Of a DNA stretch of 64,000 nucleotides, positions 9,566 through 22,303 are shown piece after piece. Position 1 is the first letter of the stretch, and every line of letters begins with the position of its first letter. Below the pieces are notes generated by a model. The model was not told where the DNA came from. It worked only from the letters and a program-made list of their open reading frames with translations, and made no database searches. Source of the DNA: Calocera cornea HHB12733 (taxonomy: Eukaryota > Basidiomycota > Dacrymycetes > Dacrymycetales > Dacrymycetaceae); NCBI GenBank assembly GCA_001632435.1, contig KV423915.1, positions 247,653-311,652 of the forward strand, read 5' to 3'. The position numbers were made by a program, and so were the translations under genes.

Positions 9566-11517
9566 ATGGGGATGCTCAAGATCGTCCCGGAGTGCTCCTC
9601 GACGTCGCCGCCGGTAGAGACCTGCCCAACACTCAAGACAAAGAAGCCGGTCCCAATATGGTGGATGAACGCTATCTTCTTCCCGGCCCTGCACGTTTTC
9701 GGACTCGTAGGGGCGATATGGATATCGCCCTGGGCCACGGTAAAGCCCCAGACGTTGTGGATGGTATTTTTGAGCTGGCAAATGGCCGGCTTTGGGATAG
9801 TGATTGGGTATCATCGGTTTGTCTCTCCCTTGGATGTCCATATTCACAATGTCTGACACCACCGCAGATTATTCTGTCACCACGCCTTCGTGGCGTCCCT
9901 ACCTCTACGAATCGCGCTTGCCTTCATGGGAACAAACGGGTCCCAGGGGTCCATCAAGGTACGTCTGCATTACCGTTATACACCTCACCATATACTAATA
10001 AAAATATAGTGGTGGGTGCTAAGGCATCGCCTGCATCATCGCTTCACGGACGACCCCGAGCATGATCCCTATGCCGCCTCTCTCGGCCTTCTCTACTCGC
10101 ACATGGGCTGGATCTTCTGGAAGCCCAACTACGACCGACTGGTGTTGGTCGAGAAGGGCGATCTGGAGCGTGACCCCGGTGCGCATATACGTCGTCTTGC
10201 CTGTGCGGACGGCTCGCTGATATATGCATGATAGTTGTGCGGTTTCAACACAAGTACTATCGTGCGCACTCAGCTACTAGTTCTCCGTCTTGCCTGCCTG
10301 ATCCTTTGCCCGTACAGTTCCTTTGGCTGTACTCGTCGGTTTCGTGCTCCCCACCGTCATTGCTGCAACGTGGGGAGATGCCCTCGGCGGGTTCATCTGG
10401 GGTGGCGTGATCGCACGGCTGATCAGTATGTCGTTTTGCATCGTCAGCCGTACGAAACCCTGACAGTCTCACAGTCTGGCACAATACCTTTGCGATTAAT
10501 TCGTATGTAATTATTATGCTTGACACAACTGATTGCTCATTGCGCATATAGCTTCGCGCATTGGGAAGGGCTTGGGACCCAGCCGCACTCGAGGGATATG
10601 TCAGCCCGTGCAGACTTCGTGGGTGAAATTTCTAGTCCCTTCTGATCGGCGGTTGAACATTCTTCAGCTTATCTCCATAGTCACGACGGGAGAGGGGAAC
10701 CATAACTTCGTGAGCTCCTTATATCGCAAACTCGAAAAGGCATGCTGACGTCGCCGCCAGCATGTACGCATCTGGTAACTTTGGTCAGCGAGCGTGCACC
10801 CTGACCAAATTGTTTAGCATGCATTCCCGGCGGATTTCCGTTCCGGGTAATTTTAGCCCTCTCGCGCGGTCGCTTCCAAATTCTGACCCCTGAGACAGAC
10901 CCGACCCACTCGATTGGGATCCTCCCAAATGGATCATCTGGCTGCTCTGGAAGTACACTCCCCTGATCTCCAGTATCAAGGTGACAGCAGAGCCGGAGAT
11001 CCTGAAGGCTCGCGCGAAAATGCTGGATCTGGAAGCCGAGGAGCTGAGCTGCACGGAGGAGGCGCAGAAGGACGCACTGAGGAAGAAAGCGGCCGATCTC
11101 CGTGCCATGGTGCCGCTCGAGGCATGGGGCATTTCGGAAGACAAGCTAGAACGGTGGACCAGGAAGGAGCTGCAGAATTACGTCGAGAACGGTCGGAGAA
11201 AGGTGCTCCTTATCGACGGCTGTGTGGTCGACATCACCACATACATGAAGGATCACGTGAGTCGCAGCCTAACTCCCTCAGTCGGCATCCTTATCATAGT
11301 ATCATAGCCCGGTGGTGCAGCTCTTATGACAAGGTTCTTGGCTTTGCCAACCGTCATGGACACAGTTCACGACGCTGGCGTTGACGTTGGTGAGTCCGAC
11401 AACCTGGTGCTGCCCTTGACGGACGCAACGGTTGCATTCCACGGTGGATTCAACAATCACTCATCTGCTGGGAAGGAGAAAATGAAAGTAATGCGCGTTG
11501 CTCGCTTGGTCGACTAA
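9566..11517 (+). CDS. OLE1: Delta-9 stearoyl-CoA desaturase with cytochrome b5 domain, copy 2
   Basis: Same reaction and architecture as copy 1. Twelve exons: 9566-9816, 9868-9958, 10010-10178, 10235-10261, 10318-10425, 10475-10502, 10552-10618, 10668-10709, 10761-10763, 10818-10846, 10899-11256 and 11308-11517. They give 460 residues. Every intron position and phase matches copy 1, including the 3-nt exon 9 (CAT, H262). Box 1 reads H83-RLFC-H88 instead of the usual HRLWSH, with HHAF for HKAF after it; boxes 2 (H120, H123, H124) and 3 (H259, H262, H263) and the HPGG heme site (H391) are intact. A two-residue insertion sits in exon 7. An alternative start is the second ATG at 9572. The changed box 1 neighbourhood may alter chain-length preference (inference). 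Expression could be affected by the C41 run in its leader. Confidence 0.9.
10761..10763 (+). other. Three-base microexon in desaturase copy 2
   Basis: CAT between GCCGCCAG and GTACGC, at exactly the same place as in copy 1. The flanking introns have diverged almost beyond recognition, yet the codon and both splice sites remain. Confidence 0.75.
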
Positions 11518-11867
11518 CTATCCACCTGAAGGACATTGGTGTTAGTATTCTTACGTACGAGTTTATGATGGCTACCCTTGCCTGTTATTGTTATGATTCC
11601 GATTACATGCCGCGAAAATACACGCTTTGTCTGCACAGATTGATTCCACGGGGTTTCTTGACCGTACCCATAATGTCGTGTCATATCCGTGACGCGGTAG
11701 CGATGGTTGTGTCATGCAGATTAGCGTAAGAGGTCCAGCTCAGCTCAGCATGATGATATCAAGTTCACGTGCAGACGCGTCACGGGGGCAAACTTGGTCG
11801 CGTCGACGCGACCCCACCCACCCCTCCTAGCCCGCGCCCAGCAAGGCATATACCAACGACGACCACA
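11518..11867. other. Intergenic region, desaturase 2 to SMC4
   Basis: The terminator side of desaturase 2 and the promoter of SMC4. No gene seen. GCAAGGCATATACC near 11842 may be a weak TATA element of SMC4. Confidence 0.4.
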
Positions 11868-14800
11868 ATGCCTCCCAGACGCTCAACTAGAGCAGTCAGT
11901 ACTACAGCACCCTCTGCGTCCGTCCCACCACCTGTTCTGAGGTCTCGGCGCTCAGTCGCCGCGAAAGCCGCTCCTGTTGAACCGAAGGTCAAGGCAGAGC
12001 CAACCGATGATGACGACGACGACGACGACGACGACGAGCCTGACTCCGACGCGGAGACGGCTCAGCCAGTGACGAAGTCTCGAAAGCCGGTGTCTTCGAA
12101 GTCTGCCAGGCCAAGCTCGACTCAGAACAAGCGATCGTCCGCTGCCGCGTTTGGTGAGGAGGGTGAGAAGGCTGCGCCGGCAGCAAAGAAAGGTCGGGCG
12201 GTGTCGACTTCATCCAAAGCGCAGAGCAAGGGCAAGGCGGGTCGACCATCAAAGGATGTCGAGGCAGAAGAGCAGGCGGAGGTCGAGGCTACTGCTGTCG
12301 AAGATGACTCGTCCGATGACGAGACGGTCACGAAGCCAAGCCGGCGAGGCGCTAAGGGCAGAGTCGCTTCGCCCGTAGACGACGATTCGGACTTCGAGGC
12401 ACCAGTCCGGCCGCCCACATCGAAGAAGGTGTCTTCCATTGTTGCCCCTGTCAAGGGTCCGATGAGCAAGAAGGCCGTCGCGGAAGATGACGAGGACGAG
12501 GAAGAAGAGGAAGAGCGCGCCAGAACTCCCGTCAATAAGGCACGCCCGTCAAACGCAACGACGACCAAGACCTCTGCCACTTCTTCGGAAGATGACGATG
12601 AGGAGGAGGAAGAGGACTTGATCGCTGCAGCGGCCGCTATGCCCACACCCGCCCGACAGAGCCGTCTCATCCCACCGACGCCTGCTGCAATTTTGACGTC
12701 CCTTCGGGAGAAGAACGCGTCAATGCTACAGGAACCAGAGCCTTCTGGCCCCAAGTCCCGACTTGTCATACACAAGATGGTTCTCATTAACTTCAAATCA
12801 TATGCCGGTCGACAGGAGATTGGTCCCTTCCACAAGTCGTTCTCCTCCATCGTTGGCCCTAATGGTTCTGGCAAATCGAACACTATCGACGCGCTTCTCT
12901 TCGTCTTCGGTTACCGCGCCGCGAAGATGCGACAAGGAAAGCTGTCCGAGCTGATTCATAACTCGGCCGACTACCCGGACCTCGACTTCTGCTCCGTGGA
13001 GGTTCATTTCAGGGACATACTTGACTTGGTGAGCTCCTCGAATCATTTTGCAACCTTCGCCATTGACCATCGATGTCCTGACAGCCTGGACCGGATGCCT
13101 TCGAGGTCGTTCCCAACTCGGACATGGTCGTCGCGCGGAAAGCGTTCAAGACAAACTCCTCAACGTACACTATTAACGACCGCACCTCCAACTTCAAGGA
13201 AGTCACCACCCTGCTGAAAGGCCGTGGTATAGACTTGGACCATAAGCGGTTCCTCATTCTTCAGGTGCGTTTCCATGCACCTTGCTGTATGACATGGCCT
13301 AACCCAATGTTCAGGGTGAGGTAGAGTCGATCGCCCAGATGAAGCCTAAAGCGCCGACAGAGCATGAGGACGGACTGCTCGAATATCTCGAAGATATCAT
13401 TGGCACTGCCAAGTATAAAGAGCCCATCGAGCAGTCGTTGGCGGAGGTCGATAGATTGAATGAGGAGCGGGCGGACAAGCTCAACCGACTACGCATCGTA
13501 GAGCGGGAGAAAGCAAGTCTCGAGGTGCGTAATCTGAACCACTTGCGCGTTGAAACGGTTCTGACATCCACTGCAGGAGAAGAAGAAGGAAGCCGAGGCG
13601 TACCTCAAAGACCAGAACGAGCTCACGCGTGCTCAAGCTTTGCTTTGGCAGTACTACATGTGGCAGCTTCGGGCTAATATGGAGATTACCGGCAAGAACA
13701 CTGTATGGATTCTCGCTCCAATGCATTGCTCTCGGCTAATCACGACGAGCAGGCCCTTTTGGAGAGAAAGCTCAAGGACGAGACTGAGCGTCACGAAGAG
13801 CAGATCAAGGATGCTGAAGATCTGCAGGCGGCTTATGACGAACAAGTAAAGGCATTCGAAGATGTCAAGAAAGAGACAGACAAATTGGTCAAGGAGCTTG
13901 GAAAGCATGAGAAAGAAGAGGTCCAATTCCAAGAGAAGAAGAAACATCTGGCGACGAAAGCGAAGAAGCTGTCCAAGTCGCTTGCGGATGTAAGTTGGAT
14001 TCGTGTGGTCCTGTATAGTGCTGACAAGTCGGGCAGGATAAGCACGCGAAGTCAACGGCCGACGCTCTCGTACGAGACAAGGCAGATGAGATCAAGAGTG
14101 CCCGCAAGGAGATCGACGAGCAAGAGAGCGCCCTTGTCACAGAAGAGGGCGAACTGGAGAATATTGTCGAAGGTCTCAGGGGTAAGACGGAAGTTTTCAA
14201 TGCCCAGATCCAGACAAAGCAGAAGGAACTGGAGCCTTGGATGACCCAAGTCCGCAAAATCCAGTCCGACATCGACGTCGCCACCAATGAGAAGCAGCTG
14301 CTGGAGGACAAAGCTGCATCCGTCGGCAAAGGTGTAGACCAAGCTGTGGCGGCAGTAGACGAGCTCAAGGGCGAGCTCTCTGGCAAGCAGGAAGAGCTCC
14401 GCAAACTGAGCAAGGACAAGAAAGACTTCGAGATCGAGGCGAAAGAGGGCCGACAAAAGTTGAAGGTATTATTGTTTGTTGTAACGCTTGTGGCACTGGC
14501 TCAGCTTCCTGCAGGCAATGCAGGACGACGTGGGCAAGCTCAAGACGAAGGCAAAGACTCTCCGCGAGCGGTCAGATGAGGCTAAAGCATCGCTTTCCGC
14601 CAACCGATCCGAGGATGCTGTTCTTGAGAGCCTTACGAAGCTTCGCGACACTGGGCGCATTAAGGGCTTCCATGTAGGCTTCCCTCCTACTTGACATTAC
14701 ATCAATTCCTGACAACTTGATCAGGGCCGCCTCGGAAATCTCGGCACCATCCCAGACAAATATGATGTTGCGGTATCGACGGCTTGCACATCGCTGAACA

Positions 14801-17174
14801 ATTTGGTCGTCGACAGCGTTGAGCAAGGTCAAGCATGCATCGAGTATCTCCGAAAGCACAATATCGGCCGAGCATCTATTATTGTTCTAGAGAAGCTTCC
14901 ACCCAGAAATCTAGAGAAGATTGACACGCCTGAAGGCGTTCCTCGCCTGTTCGACCTGATTACTCCCAAGGATCCCAAGTTCGCCCCTGCTTTCTACAAG
15001 GGCCTGTTCAACACCCTCGTCGCCGATAATATGGAACAAGCCAATCGTATTGCTTTCGGTGCGAAACGGTGGCGTGTGGTCACTCTGGCTGGCCAGCTCA
15101 TCGATACGTCCGGGACGATGTCTGGAGGTGGGAATCGTGTTGCGAAGGGCGGAATGAGCTCGAGGTTCGCTGCTGATCGTGTCGAACCCAATGTTGTTGC
15201 ACGGTACGAGAAGGAGACGTCGGACGCCGAAGAGCATGCACAAAAGACCCAAGTGGAGCTTCGGGAGGCCGAGGTCCAACTTGAGATTGTGGAGAAGAAC
15301 ATTCCCAAGGTCGACATGTCAATCTCTAAGATCCAGTTGGATATCAAAGGGCTGCAGGCGCGGCTAGATGAAGCGCAGACGCGGGCCAAGGAGCTTCAGT
15401 AAGTGAGATCGCAATCATGCCAGCCTTGCCTCATGTCCGTGGAGATCGCAGAGCAAACCTGACGTCAATGACGCCAAGAGAATCAAAGCTCTCGAAGCTG
15501 AGATTGCGGCTCACACCAAGGAGCTGGAAAAGGTCAAGAAGAGGACCGATGCGATCGAATCTGATATTCGTGATCTGCAAGAGAAGATCCTTGAAGTGGG
15601 AGGCGTCCGACTACGTTCACAACAATCGAAGGTCGATGGCATCAAGCAACTCATCGACTTAGCCAACGAGCGCCTCAACAAAGCTGAAGTTACCCAGGCG
15701 AAGGCTGCCAAAGATGTTGAGAAATTGACGAAGTCCATGGAAACGCACTCCAAGCATCTGCAGGATGTGCAAGCGGAGGTTGAAGTCCTCGAGGCTGACT
15801 ACGCTACCTCAGCGGCAGACCTTCAGGTCATTCGGGAGAATGTCGCCAACGCAGAAGCTGCTCTCGAGACTGCCAAGGATCAGCTTGAAGATATGAAAAC
15901 AGATCTAGACGAGAAGACAGCATTCATCAAACAATTCCGAGCATTAGAAGTGAGGATTTCGTCAGGTCTTGAGGGTTTTTCACTGATGCACCGCAGATGG
16001 AGCTGAAACAGAAGCTCGATGAGGCTGGGAAGTCAATGGAGGACTCGAAGCGCAAGCTTGAACATTGGAGGGCCAAACACGATGAGCTTCGGCTTGAATA
16101 TGTCGAGTATGTGAATCAACCACGCGGATCGTTCCCATGCTCAATCGTACTATCAGTGATGATGACGAAGAGGAGACCGAAGCCGTACAAGGTGAAAGCA
16201 ACTCGGCGGATGCCGAAGCAGACGCCGAGGCCGGTGCCACTCTTGAGGCCGGTGAGGAAGCTGGTGATGAAGAAGCGAAGGAAGCTGCCAAACCTGTGAA
16301 GAAGGAGAAGGGGCAGCGGCACCCTAAAGATGAGATTCCTGTCTACACAGATGATGAGCTCGATGGCTTGAATCGGGATCAACTTGTCGGCCGAGTTTCC
16401 CTGTTGGAAGGTGAGCGTTTCGACCAGTGGCTTGGACAGCTCTTAACAATGCGCAGAACGAGTGGGCAATCCACCAAACATGAATGTTCTGGTAGAATAC
16501 CGCAAGCGGGAGGCTAACTTCCTGGAACGCGCTCAGGATCTGGAGCGAGTAACAGCTCTCCGAGACGCTGAAAAGCAAAGACATGATGACTTCCGCAAGA
16601 TGCGCTTGGAGGAATTCATGACTGGTTTCAGCATCATCACTTCAAAGCTGAAAGAGATGTATCAGGTACGCCTGCACCTTTTATTTCCATTTCTGCATGC
16701 TCATCCTGAACAGATGATCACCCTGGGAGGCAACGCCGAATTGGAGCTCGTTGACAGCATGGATCCGTTCTCTGAAGGCATCAATTTCAGTGTCATGCCA
16801 CCGAAGAAGAGTTGGAAGAACATTTCGAATCTGTCTGGTGGCGAGAAGACACTGAGTTCACTTGCCCTCGTGTTTGCCCTTCACGTGTTCAAGCCAACAC
16901 CATTGTACTTCATGGACGAGATCGATGCCGCTCTGGACTTCAGGAATGTTTCCATCATCGCAAACTACATCAAAGACCGGACCAAGAACGCCCAATTCAT
17001 CATCATCTCCTTGCGTAACGACATGTTTGAGTTGAGTCATCGCCTCATTGGGATATATAAGACTGGAAATGCAACAAGTAAGCTGCACCTTCTGCAGAGT
17101 TAGGGACGGGTTACTGACACGCATCTGCAGAGAGTATCGCTATCAACAACCATGCTCTGGTGGCGGCAGCATGA
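11868..17174 (+). CDS. SMC4: Condensin subunit SMC4
   Basis: ATPase of the condensin ring that compacts mitotic chromosomes. Fourteen exons: 11868-13028, 13085-13264, 13315-13524, 13577-13702, 13753-13989, 14037-14465, 14515-14673, 14725-15398, 15454-15949, 15997-16106, 16157-16410, 16457-16665, 16714-17077 and 17131-17174; total 1550 residues. The order is: acidic disordered tail of about 300 residues with an Asp run and Ser/Glu-rich tracts, Walker A GPNGSGKS (330-337), coiled coil, hinge around 800-960 (RIKGFHGRLGNLG), second coiled coil with an acidic insert, signature NLSGGEK (near 1455) and Walker B DEIDAALD (1483-1490). The motif YAGRQEIGPFHKSFSSIVG and the tail FALHVFKPTPLYFMDEID fit SMC4 rather than SMC2. 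The ATG at 11868 was preferred to the upstream in-frame one at 11769 for its CACAATG context. The exon 8/9 junction assumes an acceptor ending CAGAG. Confidence 0.93.
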
Positions 17175-17447
17175 AACAGAAGAAGATTGTTCCTCTCCTT
17201 GATATGCACTGTTTGGGTCATTTTGTATTTTATGACAATTTTCTTGATGATGACTACTGCGTCATCCACCAGATCTCGTGGGGCACGTGGGTTGTTGTAT
17301 TCCCACCAGAACCCTTAGCGCCCGTGGCGTGGTAGCTCAGCTATTCTTAGGCAAAAACAGTCAGACCCTCATCACGTCGTCCACGGCGCCTGGGGACGAC
17401 GATTGACGGTTACACATCACTTTCTCTGTCGTCCCTAACCGTTCAGA

Positions 17448-18879
17448 ATGCCCAAGTCGCCCAGCCCGGTGAAAGTTATTCCTGGCATACCCAGCTCGAC
17501 ATGGGTTCAGCCTGAGGAAGTGCTGAAGGACATGCATGGGCCGTATCGCGACCGCATCACATCGTTCGTAGCGACCTTGCCGTGGGAAAAGATTGAGCAG
17601 CTCGCAACTTCGTACCGCGATCTAGCTGTCTTATGCACCGTCAACCGCGAAAGATACACTTGGGGCGTGTTCAGCCTGGTTCTAGGTACGTTTCACTTGG
17701 GGGAGCAGATAACTATGTGAGACTTGAATATCTTTTGCAGAGCTGATTTTCGACGACGGCGTGCCGTGGGTTATTCGGCTTCGCATGCCTCCTGGCTCCA
17801 TCCTCTGGCTTGAGAATCGTGGTCGGTTCGAAGAGCAAGTCCTGGTCAGCGAGCACGCTACGATGCAGCTCGTCAAGGAACGCACATCGATTCCCGTGCC
17901 TGCGCTAATCGCCTGGTCCTCAACGTCCGACAACCCCATCGGCATCCCGTTCGTCATTCAAGAAGCCATTGTGGGTTACCGGCCTTGGCAAGTGGGAGTC
18001 GCCTTTGACGACAAGATCGACATGGAAAATGAGAAGTTCCGCCGCTACATACGGCAGATTGCGGACTTCCACCTGCAGCTCAGCCAGATTCGGTTCAAGC
18101 AGGTCGGCTCCGTCCTCTTGGACGGCAAAGGCGGATACACGATCGGGCCCGTCGCACAGTGGCAGCGTGGTCCGTACACCTCTGGATTGGCGTATTACAG
18201 CTATCTTGCCAGCAGGATGGCGAAAATTGTGTCAATGGGCGATCCGCCCAAAACGCCCAAGGAGCGCCAGGACCGACTGAAGAGATACTTCGGGGCGTGG
18301 CTGTATCGGACCGCCATCGTGCACGTGGCAAACTCGGACGATGGAAGGGGACCGTTTCCTCTGGCCCATAACGACTTGCATATGGGAAATACGATCGTGG
18401 ATGAGGTGAGCAGGCTAGCAAGTCCAGCTGGTTTTGTGTATTCACACTTCACTCAGGATGGAAACATATTGGCCGTTCTCGACTGGGATCACGCTCATAC
18501 GGTGCCGGTTGAACGATTCTCGTCACCCTCGGCAGCCTTTGGAGCATTGCCGTACACGTATCAGCCAGTGACTGCACAGCGTGCCAAGCTGTTCCACGAG
18601 TCCCTGGTCGAGCTCGAGCCCAAGTACTATCCGAAGCCGACCACAACGTCAGGCAAAACCTTCGCAGATCTGCACCAGTCCACCGAGGGATGTATTGCCG
18701 CCGTGATCGGTGCGCACCTGGAGAGCTCGAGGTGCGACTTTGAGTTTGCAGGTGACCTGTATAAGCTCGTCTTTGGCGAGGAGGCGGACGTGGAGGCGGA
18801 CTGGAAACGGATCGTCGCTGCGCCTCTGTTCAAGAGCTGGATGGAGGGTCTCAAGAGGATGAAGGATGCTAAAGTCTGA
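17448..18879 (+). CDS. Aminoglycoside-phosphotransferase-fold (APH) protein
   Basis: Exons 17448-17685, 17741-18405 and 18457-18879 give 441 residues. The protein has the APH/choline-kinase fold: an N-lobe with VPWVIRLRMPPGS, then HATMQLVKERTSIPVPALIAW, the catalytic loop H289-N-D291-LHMG-N296 and the metal-binding segment ILAVLDWDHAHTVP. The second intron (51 bp, phase 0, no stop) could be read through, but splicing joins TIVDE to DGNILAVLDWD, the expected family sequence. Fungal members of this expanded family mostly have unknown substrates; they are not antibiotic resistance enzymes. It follows SMC4 by 270 bp on the same strand with no functional link visible. Confidence 0.85.
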
Positions 18880-19177
18880 CGTGCCATATCCTTTACTTAG
18901 TCTGCCTCTTCTGTATTTGTACGTTAGTGAGACGAGTCTACCGGCAGAAACAGATCTGCGTTGACCATGAAGGTGTTACATCTGCTTCCGCACGGAATGT
19001 GTTCGCGGTGTGAGACGTTCCCTCTCGGCATTATACCACGTACGGACGCCAACGGGCGAGAATTGGACCAGCCCGCCTATGCTGCATGAGTAGCACTAAC
19101 CCTGTATGGGAAGGAAGACCTTTGACTTGGAGGTCCCCTCAGGCAAACAAAAAGACGCGAAAAAGATGTTTGTGCGA
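18880..19177. other. Intergenic region between APH gene and tRNA
   Basis: The 3' flank of the APH gene and the downstream flank of the minus-strand tRNA. No gene seen. Confidence 0.4.
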
Positions 19178-19268
19178 GGGCCTGACCGGGAATTGAACCC
19201 GGGACCTCGCCCAGATTTCAAGCTTGCGCTTTCCCTAAGGGCGAATCATACTACTAGACCATCAGGCC
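19178..19268 (-). tRNA. trnP-AGG: tRNA-Pro (anticodon AGG) with intron
   Basis: Read on the minus strand: acceptor GGCCTGA pairs with TCAGGCC, the D-arm is GGTCTAGTAGTATGATT, the anticodon stem CGCCC pairs with GGGCG around loop TTAGGGT, and the T-arm is CCGGG-TTCAATT-CCCGG. A 19-bp intron (19214-19232) lies one base 3' of the anticodon, the canonical position. Discriminator base C as printed. The A and B boxes coincide with the D- and T-arms. Confidence 0.93.
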
Positions 19269-22200
19269 GCGGATGAATTCGATTACGTCTTCAAGATATA
19301 TGTACTTCCCAGCCTTACCAGTTCCGGGCTCACCGCTTGCTCGTCGCCCAGAGTATGGTTTGCGATGTCGGATGTCAGTTTCCAGTCTTCGAGAAGTTCC
19401 GGAAGAACGCTGAAGAGCATGGTAATTTTGCCATACCAGCTGCATGCAGGCCAAAGCTTCCAAGTCCACGACCTGTCCCTTGAGCATCATCCCCAGTCGC
19501 CGACCCTCCCCAGGCCCCCCTCCGGATCCCATTCCCAACGAGCAGCACTGACCTGCCTACCGGCTCATCCCAACACTCGTCCAGTGCAGCACTCATCAGC
19601 CGCCGTCCGAAAGCGTGCTGACGCGCTGATGCCCCAGCCGATAACATGGATACTGTACAGTAGACCGGGAGTCCGTCCGGTCGCAGCGCTGCCGCTGAGC
19701 CCAACGGCCTTCCGACCACTCTCGAGACACCACAGAGGGCGGTGCACAGGTCCGTTGTGCGCTTGGCGGGGAAGCGTCGAGCGTACGAAGTGAGTCTAGA
19801 TGAGTTTGGGACAGCGATCATCACGAGGCGGTGTTAGCCAAGTGCTTCTACGATGATGATGATGATTTTCTCCTTCTGCAACCGCCCGTCTTTCGAGGAA
19901 CGTTTCCATCTCCACGGTGCTAGATGCGGCTATCCAGCACAGCTCAACCCACCTGCTACACCATAACAGAAGCAGACAATACACCAGTTCTTCCCCAAGT
20001 AGCCACAAGCAGAGCGCGGTACAATGGCCCTTCCGCACCGCGCGAGTGACGGCGTCACCGGGGGGCTGACAGGTCGGCCCTGCCGGGCCGAGGGGCCTCA
20101 GGACGCGGCCGGCCGAGCGGACACGAGCGGGGGCGTGCGAATCCCGCTGTCACGCATCTGGTCGCTGCTGTCAACTGGGCGTCAAGGTGCTTGCTGGGCG
20201 TACGGACGGGAGATGGAATCGGGTCGGGTTTCGCGTGATCCTGGCTCCTCCCTCCCTCCTGCAAGGTGCGGTGGAAACACTACTGCGGGAGTGCTGGGCA
20301 GCGCGCGGGGATGAGGGTGCTCCGCCGCCGGAGTGCCAGGGCTGTGCGCGGGCGTGTGAGCGTGTCCGCGAGCGTAACGTCGGGCGGCGCGGGCGGGTTC
20401 GACGACCGGCGACGAGTCCGGCTTCGGATTGACGGTGGATGTTCTGTCTTTCTTTTCTTGACACTTTCCTTGACACCTTTCCAAGAATTTGCCAATAATT
20501 AGCAGTTGGCACGTTTTCCAAGCCTTTTTTTTTGTCTGCGAGGTGGACATGGTACGGTACAGTAGTTATGACGCATTATTGGCGTGTCTTGGGCTCATTT
20601 ATTGGGCGCGAGGAGGTAATTCTTATTGTACTTTTTTTGGGAAGGCGGGATAGTGCTGTTTGCACGTTATTAGGAAAGGCTAGTGCTCACATAACGTGAC
20701 ATCTCAGTCCATTTGCGACAGGTCGCAGGTTGACAGCTCATTAGCTGGGGACGAGCGGGAATGGGCAGGATTGACGGTTGACGGTTGACGGTTGATGACG
20801 GTGATAGGTTTTATTGATGAGGTCTTCTCCGGGCATCGGGGTTTGCGGGAGGAATTATCTGAGGGGTGACCGTTGGAAGGAGGGAAGGGTTCGGCCGACG
20901 AGGTGCCGAGGAGGACGGATGCGGACAGAGGGGAGGACAACGGCTGCTCGACCTGGCCAGGGTGCAAGAGGAAAGATGGGGGGAAGACAAACACGGGGAG
21001 CTGCTTCTTCCAGGGATCGGGCGGTGTCGAAATGTATTCCGAAGGGAGATGAACTGCCAGTGATCGAGCGGCGATCGAGCGCGATCGAGGGATGATATTG
21101 ATCTACTTGTTAACAGTAGTGTTACGGAATGTGCGGGAGGACGGGGGCATGACGACGACTTCGCGAATTCACGAGCGGTGAGAGTCATTCAATCAACTCA
21201 CGACGGCGCGTCGAAAAGTCTCGCAGAAGGACGGACGTGTTGGAGCGTGCAGAAAGAAAGAAATGGGATGGCGATGGCGATGGGGCCGTACCGCTTTTCT
21301 CCACGCGCTGCGTGTGGTCTGCTTGCTTCGCCATTGAGGGAGACGCGCGTTCGTGCGCGGGGACCGTGGAGGTCACTGGAGGTTACGCGCAGTCGCGGAG
21401 GTCATACACCGCGGTGCGTGCGGCAGCGGTCGCCGTGGGACCGCCGGTAACCTCGCCGCCAGGACTGGACAATAAACTCGGACTGTACAGTTGTTAGGTC
21501 TGTGCGAATCCGGTTCTCACGCGCGGCGTCGCCCATCGCGGACGCCAAGTTCCAAGGTCTGGTTGTGTGGTTCCGAAGGCGGGTGCGTCGTGCGGCAGGG
21601 TGAGATGTGCTGCAAGGCGATGCAAACGGTGTTCTGCGAACTGACGGCGGACGGTGGGTGGATCGGGCCCCTTTTGGGCGAGACGCCGGCGGCGCGGTGC
21701 TCGGGGAAAGCGTGGACCGGCATCGTGAGCCGCTCGGGCACTGGGGGCGGTTTTGGAGCGGGAGCAGTCTGGGCCCGAGGGTGCGTGAGACCCTCCGCGG
21801 GTCTTGTGCTGTCTCGCGCTTCTGATCACGGTCCCTGACGCCACGGTGCCCCATGTGGGCAGCGCTGACCCGGGGCGAGTGAAGGCATCGGCGCATGGGG
21901 GCGGGGAACGACTGCCTGTCCTCGCGCATATACCCACCTCGAACGCTCCATCTCCATCTCCATCTCCATCTCCGTCTCTCTTTCTCCCCCTGCTACCCCT
22001 GCACTCTACTCCCTCCAAGCAGCGTAGGCGCAAGAAAGCAGCAAGCAGCCAGGATAGCGCGCTCGAGGTGTGTCACGCGCCCACCACCCACCGCCGCGCC
22101 GCAGGGACCCCCTCGGTCCGGCCAAACAGGCTCGCAGTCCACCCCCTTCCGATACACCGAGCCGCAAGCTCAACAACCGCGTTGTTAGACGGCATCCTCT

Positions 22201-22303
22201 CCACCCGCACCCCCGCTTGCGCTGAGAGGGGACGAGCGTGAACCTCTCCTTCCGCTGCGGCTCTCTCTCCAACGGTCCACATCGATAAGACGAAATAGCG
22301 ACG
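19269..22303. other. 3-kb region without a convincing gene
   Basis: Many overlapping frames of 60-180 codons on both strands, all low-complexity and Arg/Pro/Ser-rich. A TTGACGG tandem (20771-20797) and a CATCTC/pyrimidine-rich tract (about 21944-22000), plausibly the leader or promoter of the next gene, are the only structures. A non-coding RNA or a strongly spliced gene cannot be excluded. Confidence 0.4.
20771..20797. repeat. TTGACGG tandem repeat
   Basis: Three perfect 7-bp units and a partial fourth in an otherwise unannotated region. Confidence 0.7.

Noticed and set aside
8975..9862. 295-codon minus-strand frame across the desaturase 2 start
   Set aside because: It runs through the C41 tract (giving poly-Gly) and antisense to exon 1 of desaturase 2; its length is an effect of GC bias.
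17281..17340. Possible extension of SMC4 beyond 17174
   Set aside because: The final exon ends with the expected NNHALVAAA-type tail and a stop; the longer frame would replace the conserved end.
17448..18879. Reading the APH-fold gene as an antibiotic resistance gene
   Set aside because: The fold is shared by a large fungal kinase-like family; spliced structure and sequence are typical of fungal chromosomal members.
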